A DNA stretch of 41,263 nucleotides from RGIG4140 sp045614025 (GTDB lineage Bacteria; Pseudomonadota; Alphaproteobacteria; CAAHEQ01; UBA3637): NCBI GenBank assembly GCA_045614025.1, contig JAZLCE010000012.1, forward strand, positions 1 through 41,263. The letters are read 5' to 3'. Each line of letters opens with the position of its first letter. The first letter of the stretch is position 1. The translations under genes were made by a program, and so were the position numbers. The notes below the pieces were generated by a model, which saw nothing but the letters and a program-made list of their open reading frames with translations, was not told the origin of the DNA and did not search any database. Positions 33,776 to 41,263 of this stretch are shown here, in pieces.

Positions 33776-33810
33776 CAAAAAAAATCATAATTATTATAGA
33801 GTATTATCAA

Positions 33811-34797
33811 ATGACAAAACCAGTTTGCCCTAATTTTGATCGCTGTGGCGGTTGTTTATATTTAAATTTAGATTTGAATGATTATATCAACAAAAAGAAA
33901 AATTTTATCTTAAATTCTTTTATGCATGAGGGAATCACTCTAGATTTAGAAGATTTCATCTTAATTCCTTTTGGATCAAGAAGACGGGCAACTTTTGCTT
34001 TTAAACGAGGCATTATTGGATTTAATGCACAAAAAAGTCACCAAATCGCCCCTCTTCAATCTTGCCCAGCTTTAATTCCAGAACTTAATCAAGTTTTATC
34101 TTCCTTACCAAATTTTTTAAAAGAACTAAATAAAAGTGGCGATATTTTTGTTCAAAAAACAAAATTTGGGTTGGATATGCATATTAAAACAGGAAAGGAA
34201 TCCCCTTCTTTAAATGAACGCATGCTTTTAGCTGAATTTGCAAGCACTTCAGCTGTTACAAGACTTTATTATAATAATGAACCAATTTTGGAAAAAAGCC
34301 CCTCCCCTTTACCTGTTGACTTATTTTTGCAACCTTCAAAAGAAGGGGAAGAAACGCTCATTAACCTTGTTTTATCAAATATTAAATCAGAAGATAAAAA
34401 CATTATTGATTTATTTTCAGGCGCGGGCACATTCACAACCCCTCTTCTTTTAAAAGGATTAAAAGTAAAAGGATATGATTCAGCATCAGAAAGCATTCTT
34501 GCATTAAAAGAAAATGGCATCAAACGCGATTTATTTAGAAATCCTTTAATTGCAAGCGAATTTGATGGCATTGACCTAGTGATTATGGATCCACCAAGAG
34601 CTGGCGCAAAAGAACAAACAAAAGAACTTGCCAAATCAAGCGTTAAAAAGATTATTATGATTTCTTGCAACCCCATCAGTGCCGCTCGTGATTCAAAAAT
34701 TTTAATTGAAAAAGGATGGCACCTTTCAAAAGCAGTTGGCGTTGATCAATTTATTTACACAAATCATACTGAAATTATGTGTATTTTTTCAAAATAA
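33811..34797 (+). CDS. Class I SAM-dependent RNA m5U methyltransferase (TrmA/RlmD type)
   Basis: 328 aa. Four Cys (C6, C12, C15 and C85) in the pattern of the 4Fe-4S cluster of RumA-like enzymes; the usual TRAM domain before them is missing, as in the alphaproteobacterial short form. SAM-binding motif IIDLFSGAGTF (D200), substrate motif MDPPRAGA (260-266), and the catalytic Cys C286 in MISCNP. It methylates uridine at C5 in rRNA or tRNA; the exact site cannot be told. Promoter TTGACT-17-TAAAAT upstream; no strong ribosome site seen. Slightly shorter than TrmA/RumA (360-430 aa). Confidence 0.88.
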   Translation: MTKPVCPNFDRCGGCLYLNLDLNDYINKKKNFILNSFMHEGITLDLEDFILIPFGSRRRATFAFKRGIIGFNAQKSHQIAPLQSCPALIPELNQVLSSLPNFLKELNKSGDIFVQKTKFGLDMHIKTGKESPSLNERMLLAEFASTSAVTRLYYNNEPILEKSPSPLPVDLFLQPSKEGEETLINLVLSNIKSEDKNIIDLFSGAGTFTTPLLLKGLKVKGYDSASESILALKENGIKRDLFRNPLIASEFDGIDLVIMDPPRAGAKEQTKELAKSSVKKIIMISCNPISAARDSKILIEKGWHLSKAVGVDQFIYTNHTEIMCIFSK

Positions 34798-34870
34798 GCT
34801 CTTGTTTTTTTGATTAAAATGATATAAAATAACCCTTTAGAATACAATGGTATGTTTAAGTGGTGAACTG

Positions 34871-35548
34871 ATGATTGACGAAAATATTATTCTTAAAGAA
34901 GAACTTGATGGATTAATCAAACGAATTTCCGATGGAAATTTAAATCCATTTGATGCTTATATTGGTCATATCATTAAAATGAAAAGAAAAAAATTAAAGC
35001 TCAGTCAACAACAAGTGGCTTTTCTTTTAGGCGTTACTTTTCAACAACTTCAAAAATATGAAAAAGGCATCAATAAAATCAACACAGAAAAATTAAGAGC
35101 ATTGGTTTACTTATTAAAAATCCCTTCAGATGTTTTTTCAGAAGGATATCGCATTTTTCAATCCTATTTAAAAACTTCTCTTAAAACAAAAGAAGAAACA
35201 ACAGATGAAGAAACGCAGGCAAAAGAAACAGAAAAAAAACCTTTTTATCCAAATGAAAAATCTTTAAAGAAAGTTTTAGACCGCATAAGAGAAGACTGGG
35301 AAAAAGAAGGTAAAATTAATCACCCTCTTGAAATATATCCTTTTTTTAACAGATTAACTGAAAAAGATTTTCAAAGTTTTTGCCAAAATGAGATAACAAA
35401 AATTGAAAAGCCTATTGTTTATAAGCAAAAGGAAGAACCTTTAACAAAAGAAGAAATCACAGAGCAAATGTTTGAACTTTATAAAAAGGTTTATCAAAAT
35501 ATACAAAGCGATCCATTAAGGGATATTTTACTAAACGAATTAGAGTGA
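34871..35548 (+). CDS. XRE-family transcriptional regulator
   Basis: 225 aa from the ATG at 34871; the frame also offers an ATG at 34847, but neither has a strong ribosome site, and homology begins near the second. Residues 33-90 are a Cro/C1 helix-turn-helix (IKMKRKKLKLSQQQVAFLLGVTFQQLQKYEKGINKINTEKL), of the kind seen in many small alphaproteobacterial regulators. After about residue 100 a charged linker of Thr, Glu and Lys leads to an unknown helical C-terminal part. First gene of a tightly packed plus-strand cluster of five; a regulator of the operon or of something else. Confidence 0.85.
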   Translation: MIDENIILKEELDGLIKRISDGNLNPFDAYIGHIIKMKRKKLKLSQQQVAFLLGVTFQQLQKYEKGINKINTEKLRALVYLLKIPSDVFSEGYRIFQSYLKTSLKTKEETTDEETQAKETEKKPFYPNEKSLKKVLDRIREDWEKEGKINHPLEIYPFFNRLTEKDFQSFCQNEITKIEKPIVYKQKEEPLTKEEITEQMFELYKKVYQNIQSDPLRDILLNELE

Positions 35549-35569
35549 TTTTAAAAGAAAGGAAACGCT

Positions 35570-36724
35570 ATGAATCAAAATATTTATTTCCCAAATTATG
35601 ATAAAAGCATTTTAGCTCTTTCCTCTTCAATTTTAAAAAAATATAATATCCCAACACATCATTCCTCTTTACCAAAACTTGATGCATTATTAAAAGAATA
35701 TAAAAAAATCGTGTTAATTATTTTTGACGGGATGGGGAAAAATATTCTTGAACACCATTTAGATGAAAATTCTTTTTTACGCAAAAAGACTGATGATACT
35801 TTATCTTCCGTTTACCCACCAACAACAACAGCGGCCACAAATTCTATTCATTCAGGATTGGCCCCCATTGAACATGGGTGGCTTGGTTGGATGCAATATT
35901 TTAAAGAACATGATCAAATTATTGAACTGTTCACTAATAAGGCGTTTTACACACAACAACCATTGGATATTACACCCGTTTCTAAAGAATTTTTAGACTA
36001 TCAAGATATTTATTCAAAAATATGCGAAAAGCATCCTCAAGTTTATTTTGAACGGATTTTTCCTTCTTGGTACCCAAACGGTGTTTCAAGTGTTAAAGAA
36101 TTACGCCAACGCATTGTGCAAGCCTTAAAAACTCATGACCAAAACATCATCTTGGGATATTGGACTGATCCAGATTCAACCATTCATCATAATGGGTGTT
36201 TCACGAAAAAAATTAATGATATCATGCAAAATATCAATCTTGAAATGGAAAATCTTTCAAAAGAAATAGATGAAGAGACTCTTGTTTTAATAACAGCTGA
36301 TCATGGGATTATTGATATTCAAGCGGTTTTCATCAATGATTTTGAAGGGATTGAAGAATGTTTAAAACACCCACCAACAATGGAATTACGCACAACAAGC
36401 TTTTTTATTAAAGAAGACAAAAAAGAAAAATTTAAAAATCTTTTTGAAAAGTATTTTAAAGAAGACTTTTTACTTTTTTCTCATGACGAATTCATTCAAT
36501 CGGGATTATTGGGAAATGGCGAGATTCACCCCAAAGTTCATGATTTTATTGGTGATTTTGTTTCGGTTGGTTTTGGCAAGCGAGCCCTTGCCTATTATGA
36601 CAAGTCATCACCTAATGTCGATCAATTTAAGAAATATCTCCTTTCATTCACCTCTGATCATGCAGGGATTTCAAAAGAAGAAATGGAAGTTCCTTTGATT
36701 ATATTTAAAAAAAATGAGGATTAG
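35570..36724 (+). CDS. Alkaline-phosphatase-superfamily hydrolase (nucleotide pyrophosphatase/phosphodiesterase type)
   Basis: 384 aa, no signal peptide, so cytoplasmic. Metal and nucleophile motifs are in order: IIFDGMGKN (D53), YPPTTTAATN (Thr at 85-87, the nucleophile position), GYWTDPDSTIHHNG (D200/D202, H206), ITADHGI (D244, H245) and SFTSDHAGIS near the C-terminus (last metal His). This is the type I phosphodiesterase/nucleotide pyrophosphatase pattern. The substrate is unknown; a nucleotide or phospho-ester in the cytosol is likely. AAAGGAAACG ribosome site; 21 nt after the XRE gene and touching the P-loop kinase gene (stop TAG directly followed by ATG). Confidence 0.88.
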   Translation: MNQNIYFPNYDKSILALSSSILKKYNIPTHHSSLPKLDALLKEYKKIVLIIFDGMGKNILEHHLDENSFLRKKTDDTLSSVYPPTTTAATNSIHSGLAPIEHGWLGWMQYFKEHDQIIELFTNKAFYTQQPLDITPVSKEFLDYQDIYSKICEKHPQVYFERIFPSWYPNGVSSVKELRQRIVQALKTHDQNIILGYWTDPDSTIHHNGCFTKKINDIMQNINLEMENLSKEIDEETLVLITADHGIIDIQAVFINDFEGIEECLKHPPTMELRTTSFFIKEDKKEKFKNLFEKYFKEDFLLFSHDEFIQSGLLGNGEIHPKVHDFIGDFVSVGFGKRALAYYDKSSPNVDQFKKYLLSFTSDHAGISKEEMEVPLIIFKKNED

Positions 36725-37261
36725 ATGAAAATATTAATTGTTGGCGCCTTAGGAGCTGGAAAATCCACTTTGGCATATCATTTAAGCAAAAAATTAAATC
36801 TGCCCCGCATAACATTAGATGAAATTGCCAGAAATAAACAAGATGGATCCTATCGTGAAGAGAAAGAAGCGTTAAAACTTTTACATCAATTCACCGCTAA
36901 ATACCAAAAAGGCTGGATTAGCGAAGGGTCACACATCTATTTAATGAAAGGTTTAAACCCTGATATAATTGTTTTTGTGAATACAAACAGAATCCTTCGC
37001 TTGATTCGGTTTACAATCAGATTTATCAAAGCAAAAAAATTAATTGGAAAAGAGATTGATCCAGAACTGCCCGTTCAAGCTTATCATTATCGAAAACTTT
37101 CACTTAAAAAAATCAGAGATTATGATGTGAGCGGACTTGAAATTCTTGCTGATTTAAAAGAATTTTTTAAATCAACACCTGTGCCAATTATCAAATATAA
37201 AAATAAAAAAGATATATCAAAAATTTTAAACTATAAGGAAATAAACCATGATAAACATTAA
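36725..37261 (+). CDS. P-loop kinase-like protein (AAA_18/topology-modulation-like)
   Basis: 178 aa. Walker A GALGAGKST (7-15), then LPRITLDEIARN and a small-molecule-kinase-type helical core (HQFTAKYQKGWISEGSHIYLMKGLNPDIIVFVN), similar to nucleotide or shikimate-like kinases and to FlaR-type topology-modulation proteins. The C-terminus is basic and Lys-rich. The function is not assignable. It begins at the base after the preceding stop codon with GAGGA before it, and its end overlaps the MFS gene by 14 nt, so it is translationally linked with both. Confidence 0.78.
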   Translation: MKILIVGALGAGKSTLAYHLSKKLNLPRITLDEIARNKQDGSYREEKEALKLLHQFTAKYQKGWISEGSHIYLMKGLNPDIIVFVNTNRILRLIRFTIRFIKAKKLIGKEIDPELPVQAYHYRKLSLKKIRDYDVSGLEILADLKEFFKSTPVPIIKYKNKKDISKILNYKEINHDKH

Positions 37262-38456
37262 AACAGCTCCAAGGTTTCTATATCTCATTAACGCCTTGCA
37301 AAATATGCTTTTTTGCTTGCCGATTTTAATGCTTTTTTATCAACATAAAGAAGTTTCAATTGGTGACTTCTTTTTTATTCAAGGTATTTCTCTTGCCGCT
37401 GTTTTTTTATTGGAAATCCCGTCTGGATATGTGGCAGATATCTTTTCAAGAAAAATATCTCTCATCATAGGGTTACTTGGATGGGTTGGCGGATATATTT
37501 GCTGGATAGCTGGCAGCGGCTTTTACTTTATCTTATTAGGCGAATTAATCTTTGCGCTTGGTATTTCTTTTATTTCAGGCACACTGGATGCTTATTTATA
37601 TGATCTCTTAAAAAAAAGAAATAAAACCCACTTATATCACAAAAAACTTTCAAAATTGCAATCTTGTGGCAATACAGGGCTGTTTATTGCCTCTTTAAGT
37701 GGCGCCTTTTTATATCAATGGATTGCACCAACAGCACCTGCTTATTTTTCAGCATTTTGCTTAATCATAGCAATCATGATTATGTTGCTTTTACCAGATG
37801 TGCCAGAAGCTAAAAGAAAAATTTCAAAACAAAAAAGTAAACTAAAGGATATTTTGGAAATTTCAACCTTAGCTTTAAAAAATAAAGAAATTAAATGGTT
37901 GATGATTTTCCCAGCAATTTATGGCGCTTTAACGCTCACTTTAATGTGGGGGTTACAATCCGTGATGATTGAAACAAACATTCCAATTTTTATGTTTAGC
38001 ATTATCTTATCTATCAATTCATTTGGGCGCATCCTCTGGGCAATGATGGCAGGAAAAGCTTTGGATAAATTTGGGTTAAATAAAATTATTTTCTTTAGCT
38101 GTGGGCTCGTTACTTTTAGCATTTTAAGCGCAGCCATATCGCCACTTATGCCAACAGCGCTTGTTTATGTTTGCTTGCTCTTTATGATGCTTTCATCAAG
38201 CTCTAGAGTTTTATCTAGCGTGGCTTCAACGGCTCTTATAAATCACCGCATTCAATCTGATGAACGCGCAACCGTTCTTTCGGTTAAAAGCATGATTGAT
38301 AGAATTTGCTCTTGTTTTGCTATGCTTTTATTGAAACCACTCTTTGATAGTTTTGGCGTAGGCTTGACTTTTTTGATTTCAGGTGTTTTAATCATTCCTA
38401 TCGTTATCAGCGCTATTTATCTTACAAAACTTAAGATTCAAGCCAAAAATTCATAA
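37248..38456 (+). CDS. MFS transporter
   Basis: 402 aa with about 12 membrane segments and no signal peptide. Loop 2-3 carries the typical MFS signature (GYVADIFSRKISLIIG, G-x-x-x-D-x-x-x-R-K), repeated in weaker form in the second half (AGKALDKFGLNKIIFFS). A central charged loop follows TM6 (LPDVPEAKRKISKQKSKLKDILE). Substrate unknown; the context of hydrolase, kinase and protease genes suggests a small metabolite or peptide exporter, but this is a guess. The ATG overlaps the end of the kinase gene; a short gap of 8 nt leads to the S41 gene. Confidence 0.88.
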   Translation: MINIKTAPRFLYLINALQNMLFCLPILMLFYQHKEVSIGDFFFIQGISLAAVFLLEIPSGYVADIFSRKISLIIGLLGWVGGYICWIAGSGFYFILLGELIFALGISFISGTLDAYLYDLLKKRNKTHLYHKKLSKLQSCGNTGLFIASLSGAFLYQWIAPTAPAYFSAFCLIIAIMIMLLLPDVPEAKRKISKQKSKLKDILEISTLALKNKEIKWLMIFPAIYGALTLTLMWGLQSVMIETNIPIFMFSIILSINSFGRILWAMMAGKALDKFGLNKIIFFSCGLVTFSILSAAISPLMPTALVYVCLLFMMLSSSSRVLSSVASTALINHRIQSDERATVLSVKSMIDRICSCFAMLLLKPLFDSFGVGLTFLISGVLIIPIVISAIYLTKLKIQAKNS

Positions 38457-38464
38457 GGGGAAAT

Positions 38465-39553
38465 ATGACTGAGGAACATAACATCAAAAAAACGGCGCTG
38501 ATTATCAGCAAATATTTGCCAAAATGGAATCATTCTCAAGCCCAAGCTGAACCAGAAAAAGAAGCATTTACAAAAGCCGTTAATCAATTAGATTACACCC
38601 AGAATGAAGAAGCTCTTTGGCAAGAATTTGCTCATTTAATTGATCAATTTGTTCCAGACAACCATATTTTACTTAAAAGAAAGGGCATAAATATTATCCC
38701 AAAAAAAATACCCACCAGTAAGGTTGATATAGAAAAAGACCTTCCTCAAAATCATGAAAAATTTAAAATTTCAGATAAAGGAAATTGGGTTATTTCAACT
38801 AAAAAAATAGCAACTCAAAATGTTGGTATTGTCACCATTCCATTTTTTGCTTTTTCTGAAAATGAAGATGAAACAACAAGGAAAAAATTCATTAATCGCT
38901 TTTTTGAACTTAAAAAAGAAAATAAGTGGCATGATATTATTTTTGATTTTAGAGGAAACACAGGGGGCGATGCCCAAGTTTTAAAAGAAATTGCTGAAAG
39001 ATTAGCCGGCACCTCTCTTAAATATGCTGATAGAATTGAGGCAATTATTCCTAAAGAATCAGATCCTTATCATCATATTTTTCAAAATAAAATTCAAGAA
39101 GCTGAAATGCATAGTTTCATTTCAAGTGACGAAGCTGAACGCGCAAAAGGAAATATTTATATCCTGCAAGATGGATGGAATGCTTCGGCAAGCGAAGGCG
39201 CCATTTTTATGTTAAAACAACTTAAAAACGCTTATTCCATTGGCGAACAAACATCGGGCACCTATCAAAGTGGAGCAACTGTTTCTTTACCTGTCGCTCC
39301 TGAAATTGAATTGGTTTTGGGAACAAAATATATGGAACGCCTTAATCAAAAGGGAAATATTATTGAAGAAAAAGAAGGTTTGAAACCTGATTTTCCAACT
39401 GATTCAAAACAAGCTATGAAAAAAGCCTTTTCTCTTATCCGTATGCAAAATCCAGCATTGATACGCACTTTTTTAATTTTGGCCAAAATTGGGGGGCATC
39501 TCATAAAAAACAAAAAGAATCACCCCATTCAAAATAAAAATAATCAAAGATAA
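38465..39553 (+). CDS. S41-family (tail-specific) protease-like protein, cytoplasmic
   Basis: 362 aa. Catalytic core recognised by DFRGNTGGDAQVLKEIAERL (161-180, the S41 oxyanion strand) and the nucleophile region LQDGWNASASEGAIFMLKQL (S241/S243), followed by the GEQTSGTYQSGATVSLPVAP segment that precedes the active-site Lys/Glu region in the family. S41 peptidases cleave C-terminal peptide bonds; this one lacks a signal peptide and a PDZ domain, so it should act in the cytoplasm, perhaps on small peptides. GGGGA ribosome site, 8 nt after the MFS gene. Last gene of the operon; a Lys/Asn-rich tail closes the protein. Confidence 0.85.
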   Translation: MTEEHNIKKTALIISKYLPKWNHSQAQAEPEKEAFTKAVNQLDYTQNEEALWQEFAHLIDQFVPDNHILLKRKGINIIPKKIPTSKVDIEKDLPQNHEKFKISDKGNWVISTKKIATQNVGIVTIPFFAFSENEDETTRKKFINRFFELKKENKWHDIIFDFRGNTGGDAQVLKEIAERLAGTSLKYADRIEAIIPKESDPYHHIFQNKIQEAEMHSFISSDEAERAKGNIYILQDGWNASASEGAIFMLKQLKNAYSIGEQTSGTYQSGATVSLPVAPEIELVLGTKYMERLNQKGNIIEEKEGLKPDFPTDSKQAMKKAFSLIRMQNPALIRTFLILAKIGGHLIKNKKNHPIQNKNNQR

Positions 39554-39575
39554 ACAATAACTTATCTTTTTAATC

Positions 39576-39604
39576 TTGTTATTATTTCATTTTTATGGTA
39601 TACT
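39576..39604 (+). promoter_or_regulatory. Promoter of the triple-repeat protein gene
   Basis: TTGTTA (39576-39581), 17-nt spacer, TATACT (39599-39604) with an extended -10 (TG at 39596-39597). One of the best sigma-70 promoters in the window. Confidence 0.65.
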
Positions 39605-39637
39605 TTTTAAAGATGAAATTGATAAAGCGAGGGGAAA

Positions 39638-40471
39638 ATGAATAATCAGTCAAACGAGTTTCTTTTTTTAGATGATCTTAAAAAATGCTTTAACAGAGGC
39701 GAAACAACTTTAAGAAAAGCATTAAAGAAATGTTATGCCGAAAAAAGAAATGTAACGATAAAAGGCGTTGAAACATTAGTTGTAAAACCCATTAAAAAAA
39801 ATAATCGGCTTACACTTTCTCTTTTAAACCATCCAAAAGCCATTCAATCTTTTAAAGATTTTTGTTTTGATGAAGGTATTTTATTAAATCCAAAACCAAA
39901 AAGAGATGGCATGTTATCTGCTATGGATTTATTTCAACAATATTCTTGTCCTTATGCCTTTTTCAATAAGGTTTTATTATCTTGCTATAAGGAAAGAAAA
40001 TCCTTTCAAGCGAATGGAGAAGAAACACCTCTTGTTGAAATGTGTCTTTCTGGATCACAGCAAATTTTAGCTTTAAATGAAGATCGACAAGCTCTTGAAA
40101 TTTTTAAAAGCATCTGCGCTGAAAAAAACACCCCTCTTGTCATCATGAAAAAACAAGAAGGAATGCTTTCTGCCGTTGATTTATCAAAATTATATAATAA
40201 ACCAGCTGATGTCTTTATGAATTTATTGCAAAAATGCTTTGATGAAGATATTCATTTTTCAAATGGTCATGAAACCCTTCCATTGGTTCAACAAGTAAAA
40301 TCTGGTGGCATTCAAATTTTGGCCACAAATAAAGATAAAGATGCTTTAAGCCATTTTATCCGATATGCCGCCTCAAATGGCATTTTGCTTAAAAAAACAA
40401 CAAAAGCAAGAGCATCAACAGAGGACTTTTTCAAAATTATCCGCGAAAAAGTTTTAACGTTTGATAAATAA
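39638..40471 (+). CDS. Triple-repeat protein of unknown function
   Basis: 277 aa built from three repeats of about 80 residues: 8-86, 90-171 and 174-253. The second and third align clearly (GMLSAxDL, a Pro after about 9 residues, L-x-x-C-Y/F, NG-x-ET-x-PLV, SG-x-QILA-x-N, and a final helix of IF/HF type); the first is more diverged (FLFLDDLKKCF, LRKALKKCY, VETLVVKP, AIQSFKDFC). Each repeat is a helix pair, a short beta-hairpin and another helix. A short tail (FFKIIREKVLTF) follows. No family recognised. GGGGA ribosome site and strong promoter; the gene stands alone. Confidence 0.75.
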   Translation: MNNQSNEFLFLDDLKKCFNRGETTLRKALKKCYAEKRNVTIKGVETLVVKPIKKNNRLTLSLLNHPKAIQSFKDFCFDEGILLNPKPKRDGMLSAMDLFQQYSCPYAFFNKVLLSCYKERKSFQANGEETPLVEMCLSGSQQILALNEDRQALEIFKSICAEKNTPLVIMKKQEGMLSAVDLSKLYNKPADVFMNLLQKCFDEDIHFSNGHETLPLVQQVKSGGIQILATNKDKDALSHFIRYAASNGILLKKTTKARASTEDFFKIIREKVLTFDK

Positions 40472-40475
40472 ACGG

Positions 40476-41156
40476 CTATAAATCTTTTAAATACCCGTCT
40501 AAAAATTGAATCCAATGATCTTGATTTAATTCCAAAAAGAATTCTTTTAAAAAAGAAATCATAAAATCATGCCTTTTTTGCGCCTCTTCTTGAGCAGCTT
40601 TTGTTAACATTAATCCTTTTAATTTTAAAAGCTTATCAAAAAAATGATTAATGGCGGGTGCTTGTCCATCAGACATATTTTGATATTCCAAGGCAGATAA
40701 ATTTGAAAGCGGAAAAACCATTGGATCAAATATTTTTCCATTTTTTGAACAAGCATATTCAATTGTTCGAACAATAGCCACTGCCCCCATGGCGTCCAAC
40801 ATATCAGCATCTGAAACAATTACCCCTTCCTTGCTTTTGGGGCGAATTCCTTTTAAAACATTGCTATACCCCATGTTTAAGATGATATCACACACCTTTT
40901 CTTGTTGAATAGGCAAAACACCCGCCTTTTGCATGATTTTTTTGGCATTTAAAAGCTTTTTTGAATTTTCAATTCCAACAAATTTATAATCATCCACATC
41001 ATGCAAAAGAGAAGCCAACATCACAATTTCTTGATCTGCCTCTTCTTTTTTTGCCAGTTGCATTGCCAAATGATACACGCGTTCAACATGATCAAACCCA
41101 TGCCCAGGCGCTTGGTTCATCAATTCTTTAACTTCTTGTTGAATCAAATTCATCAT
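40476..41156 (-). CDS. HD-domain phosphohydrolase (YedJ-like)
   Basis: 226 aa. The HD motif is complete: H23 in HGFDHVERV, H52-D53 in SLLHDVDD, and D116 in IVSDADMLDAMGA (D118 and D121 nearby). Same overall layout as YedJ-type HD hydrolases, which are presumed metal-dependent phosphohydrolases. The C-terminal half is helical with conserved-looking QNMSDGQAPAINHFFDKLL. No signal peptide, so cytoplasmic; substrate unknown. It converges with the triple-repeat gene, with only 4 nt between their stop codons. Two ATGs in tandem at the start; the ribosome site is weak. Confidence 0.85.
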   Translation of the reverse strand: MMNLIQQEVKELMNQAPGHGFDHVERVYHLAMQLAKKEEADQEIVMLASLLHDVDDYKFVGIENSKKLLNAKKIMQKAGVLPIQQEKVCDIILNMGYSNVLKGIRPKSKEGVIVSDADMLDAMGAVAIVRTIEYACSKNGKIFDPMVFPLSNLSALEYQNMSDGQAPAINHFFDKLLKLKGLMLTKAAQEEAQKRHDFMISFLKEFFLELNQDHWIQFLDGYLKDL

Positions 41157-41191
41157 CTTTTTGTAACCTATAATTCTTTTAAAATAAAAAA

Positions 41192-41263
41192 CTATCTTTC
41201 TTTTGCATTTAAAGACGGCTGAGTATTGGTTTCAGGTTGTTCTCGAGTGATATTTTCTTGATT
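41192..41263 (-). CDS. 3' tip of a further minus-strand gene (partial)
   Basis: Reading from the window edge, 23 codons (NQENITREQPETNTQPSLNAKER) and a TAG stop at 41192-41194. The polar, Gln/Thr/Pro-rich sequence looks like a disordered C-terminal tail. Too short to identify. Confidence 0.4.
   Translation of the reverse strand, partial: NQENITREQPETNTQPSLNAKER

Overview
The window (41,263 bp, AT-rich throughout) looks like a chromosomal segment of a host-associated alphaproteobacterium. The main pointers are the short HPr kinase/phosphorylase (147 aa, the reduced form typical of Alphaproteobacteria) in an operon with a mannose-family EIIA and HPr, pilin-like and XRE genes of a kind common in gut alphaproteobacteria, and a two-partner-secreted giant adhesin. 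Species-level assignment is not possible from the sequence alone.

Layout. 1-0.87 kb: 3' part of cysS with its terminator. 0.88-2.8 kb: membrane-anchored GT-A glycosyltransferase, then a two-gene unit (membrane protein and periplasmic cupin) on the minus strand. 2.8-3.43 kb: gene-free stretch holding a 24-nt tRNA-Gln 3'-end fragment, a terminator, a hairpin repeat and a GC-richer block of unknown nature. 3.4-7.4 kb: five-gene minus-strand envelope operon (small secreted protein, COG3014 lipoprotein, YcfL-like lipoprotein, LpoB-like lipoprotein, CsgG-like protein) with a clear promoter. 7.6-7.97 kb: serine recombinase cut off after its catalytic domain, ending 3 nt from the end of the adhesin gene. 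7.97-24.05 kb: a TpsA adhesin of 4,703 aa and, divergently, its outer-membrane TpsB transporter, sharing a 201-bp promoter region. 24.1-26.2 kb: pilin-like protein, orphan C-terminal fragment of Dxs, DUF805 protein. 26.3-30.56 kb: accessory zone in which three direct copies of a repeat (hairpin plus tRNA-Gln-like 3' end) separate two cargo blocks (GNAT and membrane protein; PIN nuclease and membrane protein), ending at an intact tRNA-Gln. 30.6-33.7 kb: core genes (HPr, EIIA, HPr kinase, tRNA-Arg, small membrane protein, lysS). 33.8-41.26 kb: RNA methyltransferase, then an apparent operon of XRE regulator, phosphodiesterase-type hydrolase, P-loop kinase, MFS transporter and S41 protease-like protein, then a protein made of three repeats, an HD hydrolase and the 3' tip of a further gene.

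How it fits together. Three systems can be read as units: the LpoB/YcfL/COG3014/CsgG-like cell-envelope operon, the TpsA/TpsB secretion pair, and the PTS-Ntr-like regulatory cassette. The most unusual part is the repeat system: direct repeats next to tRNA-Gln delimit cargo genes, and a 158-bp unit recurs in inverted orientation 27 kb away next to another tRNA-Gln 3' end, enclosing the adhesin, the broken recombinase and most of the accessory genes.
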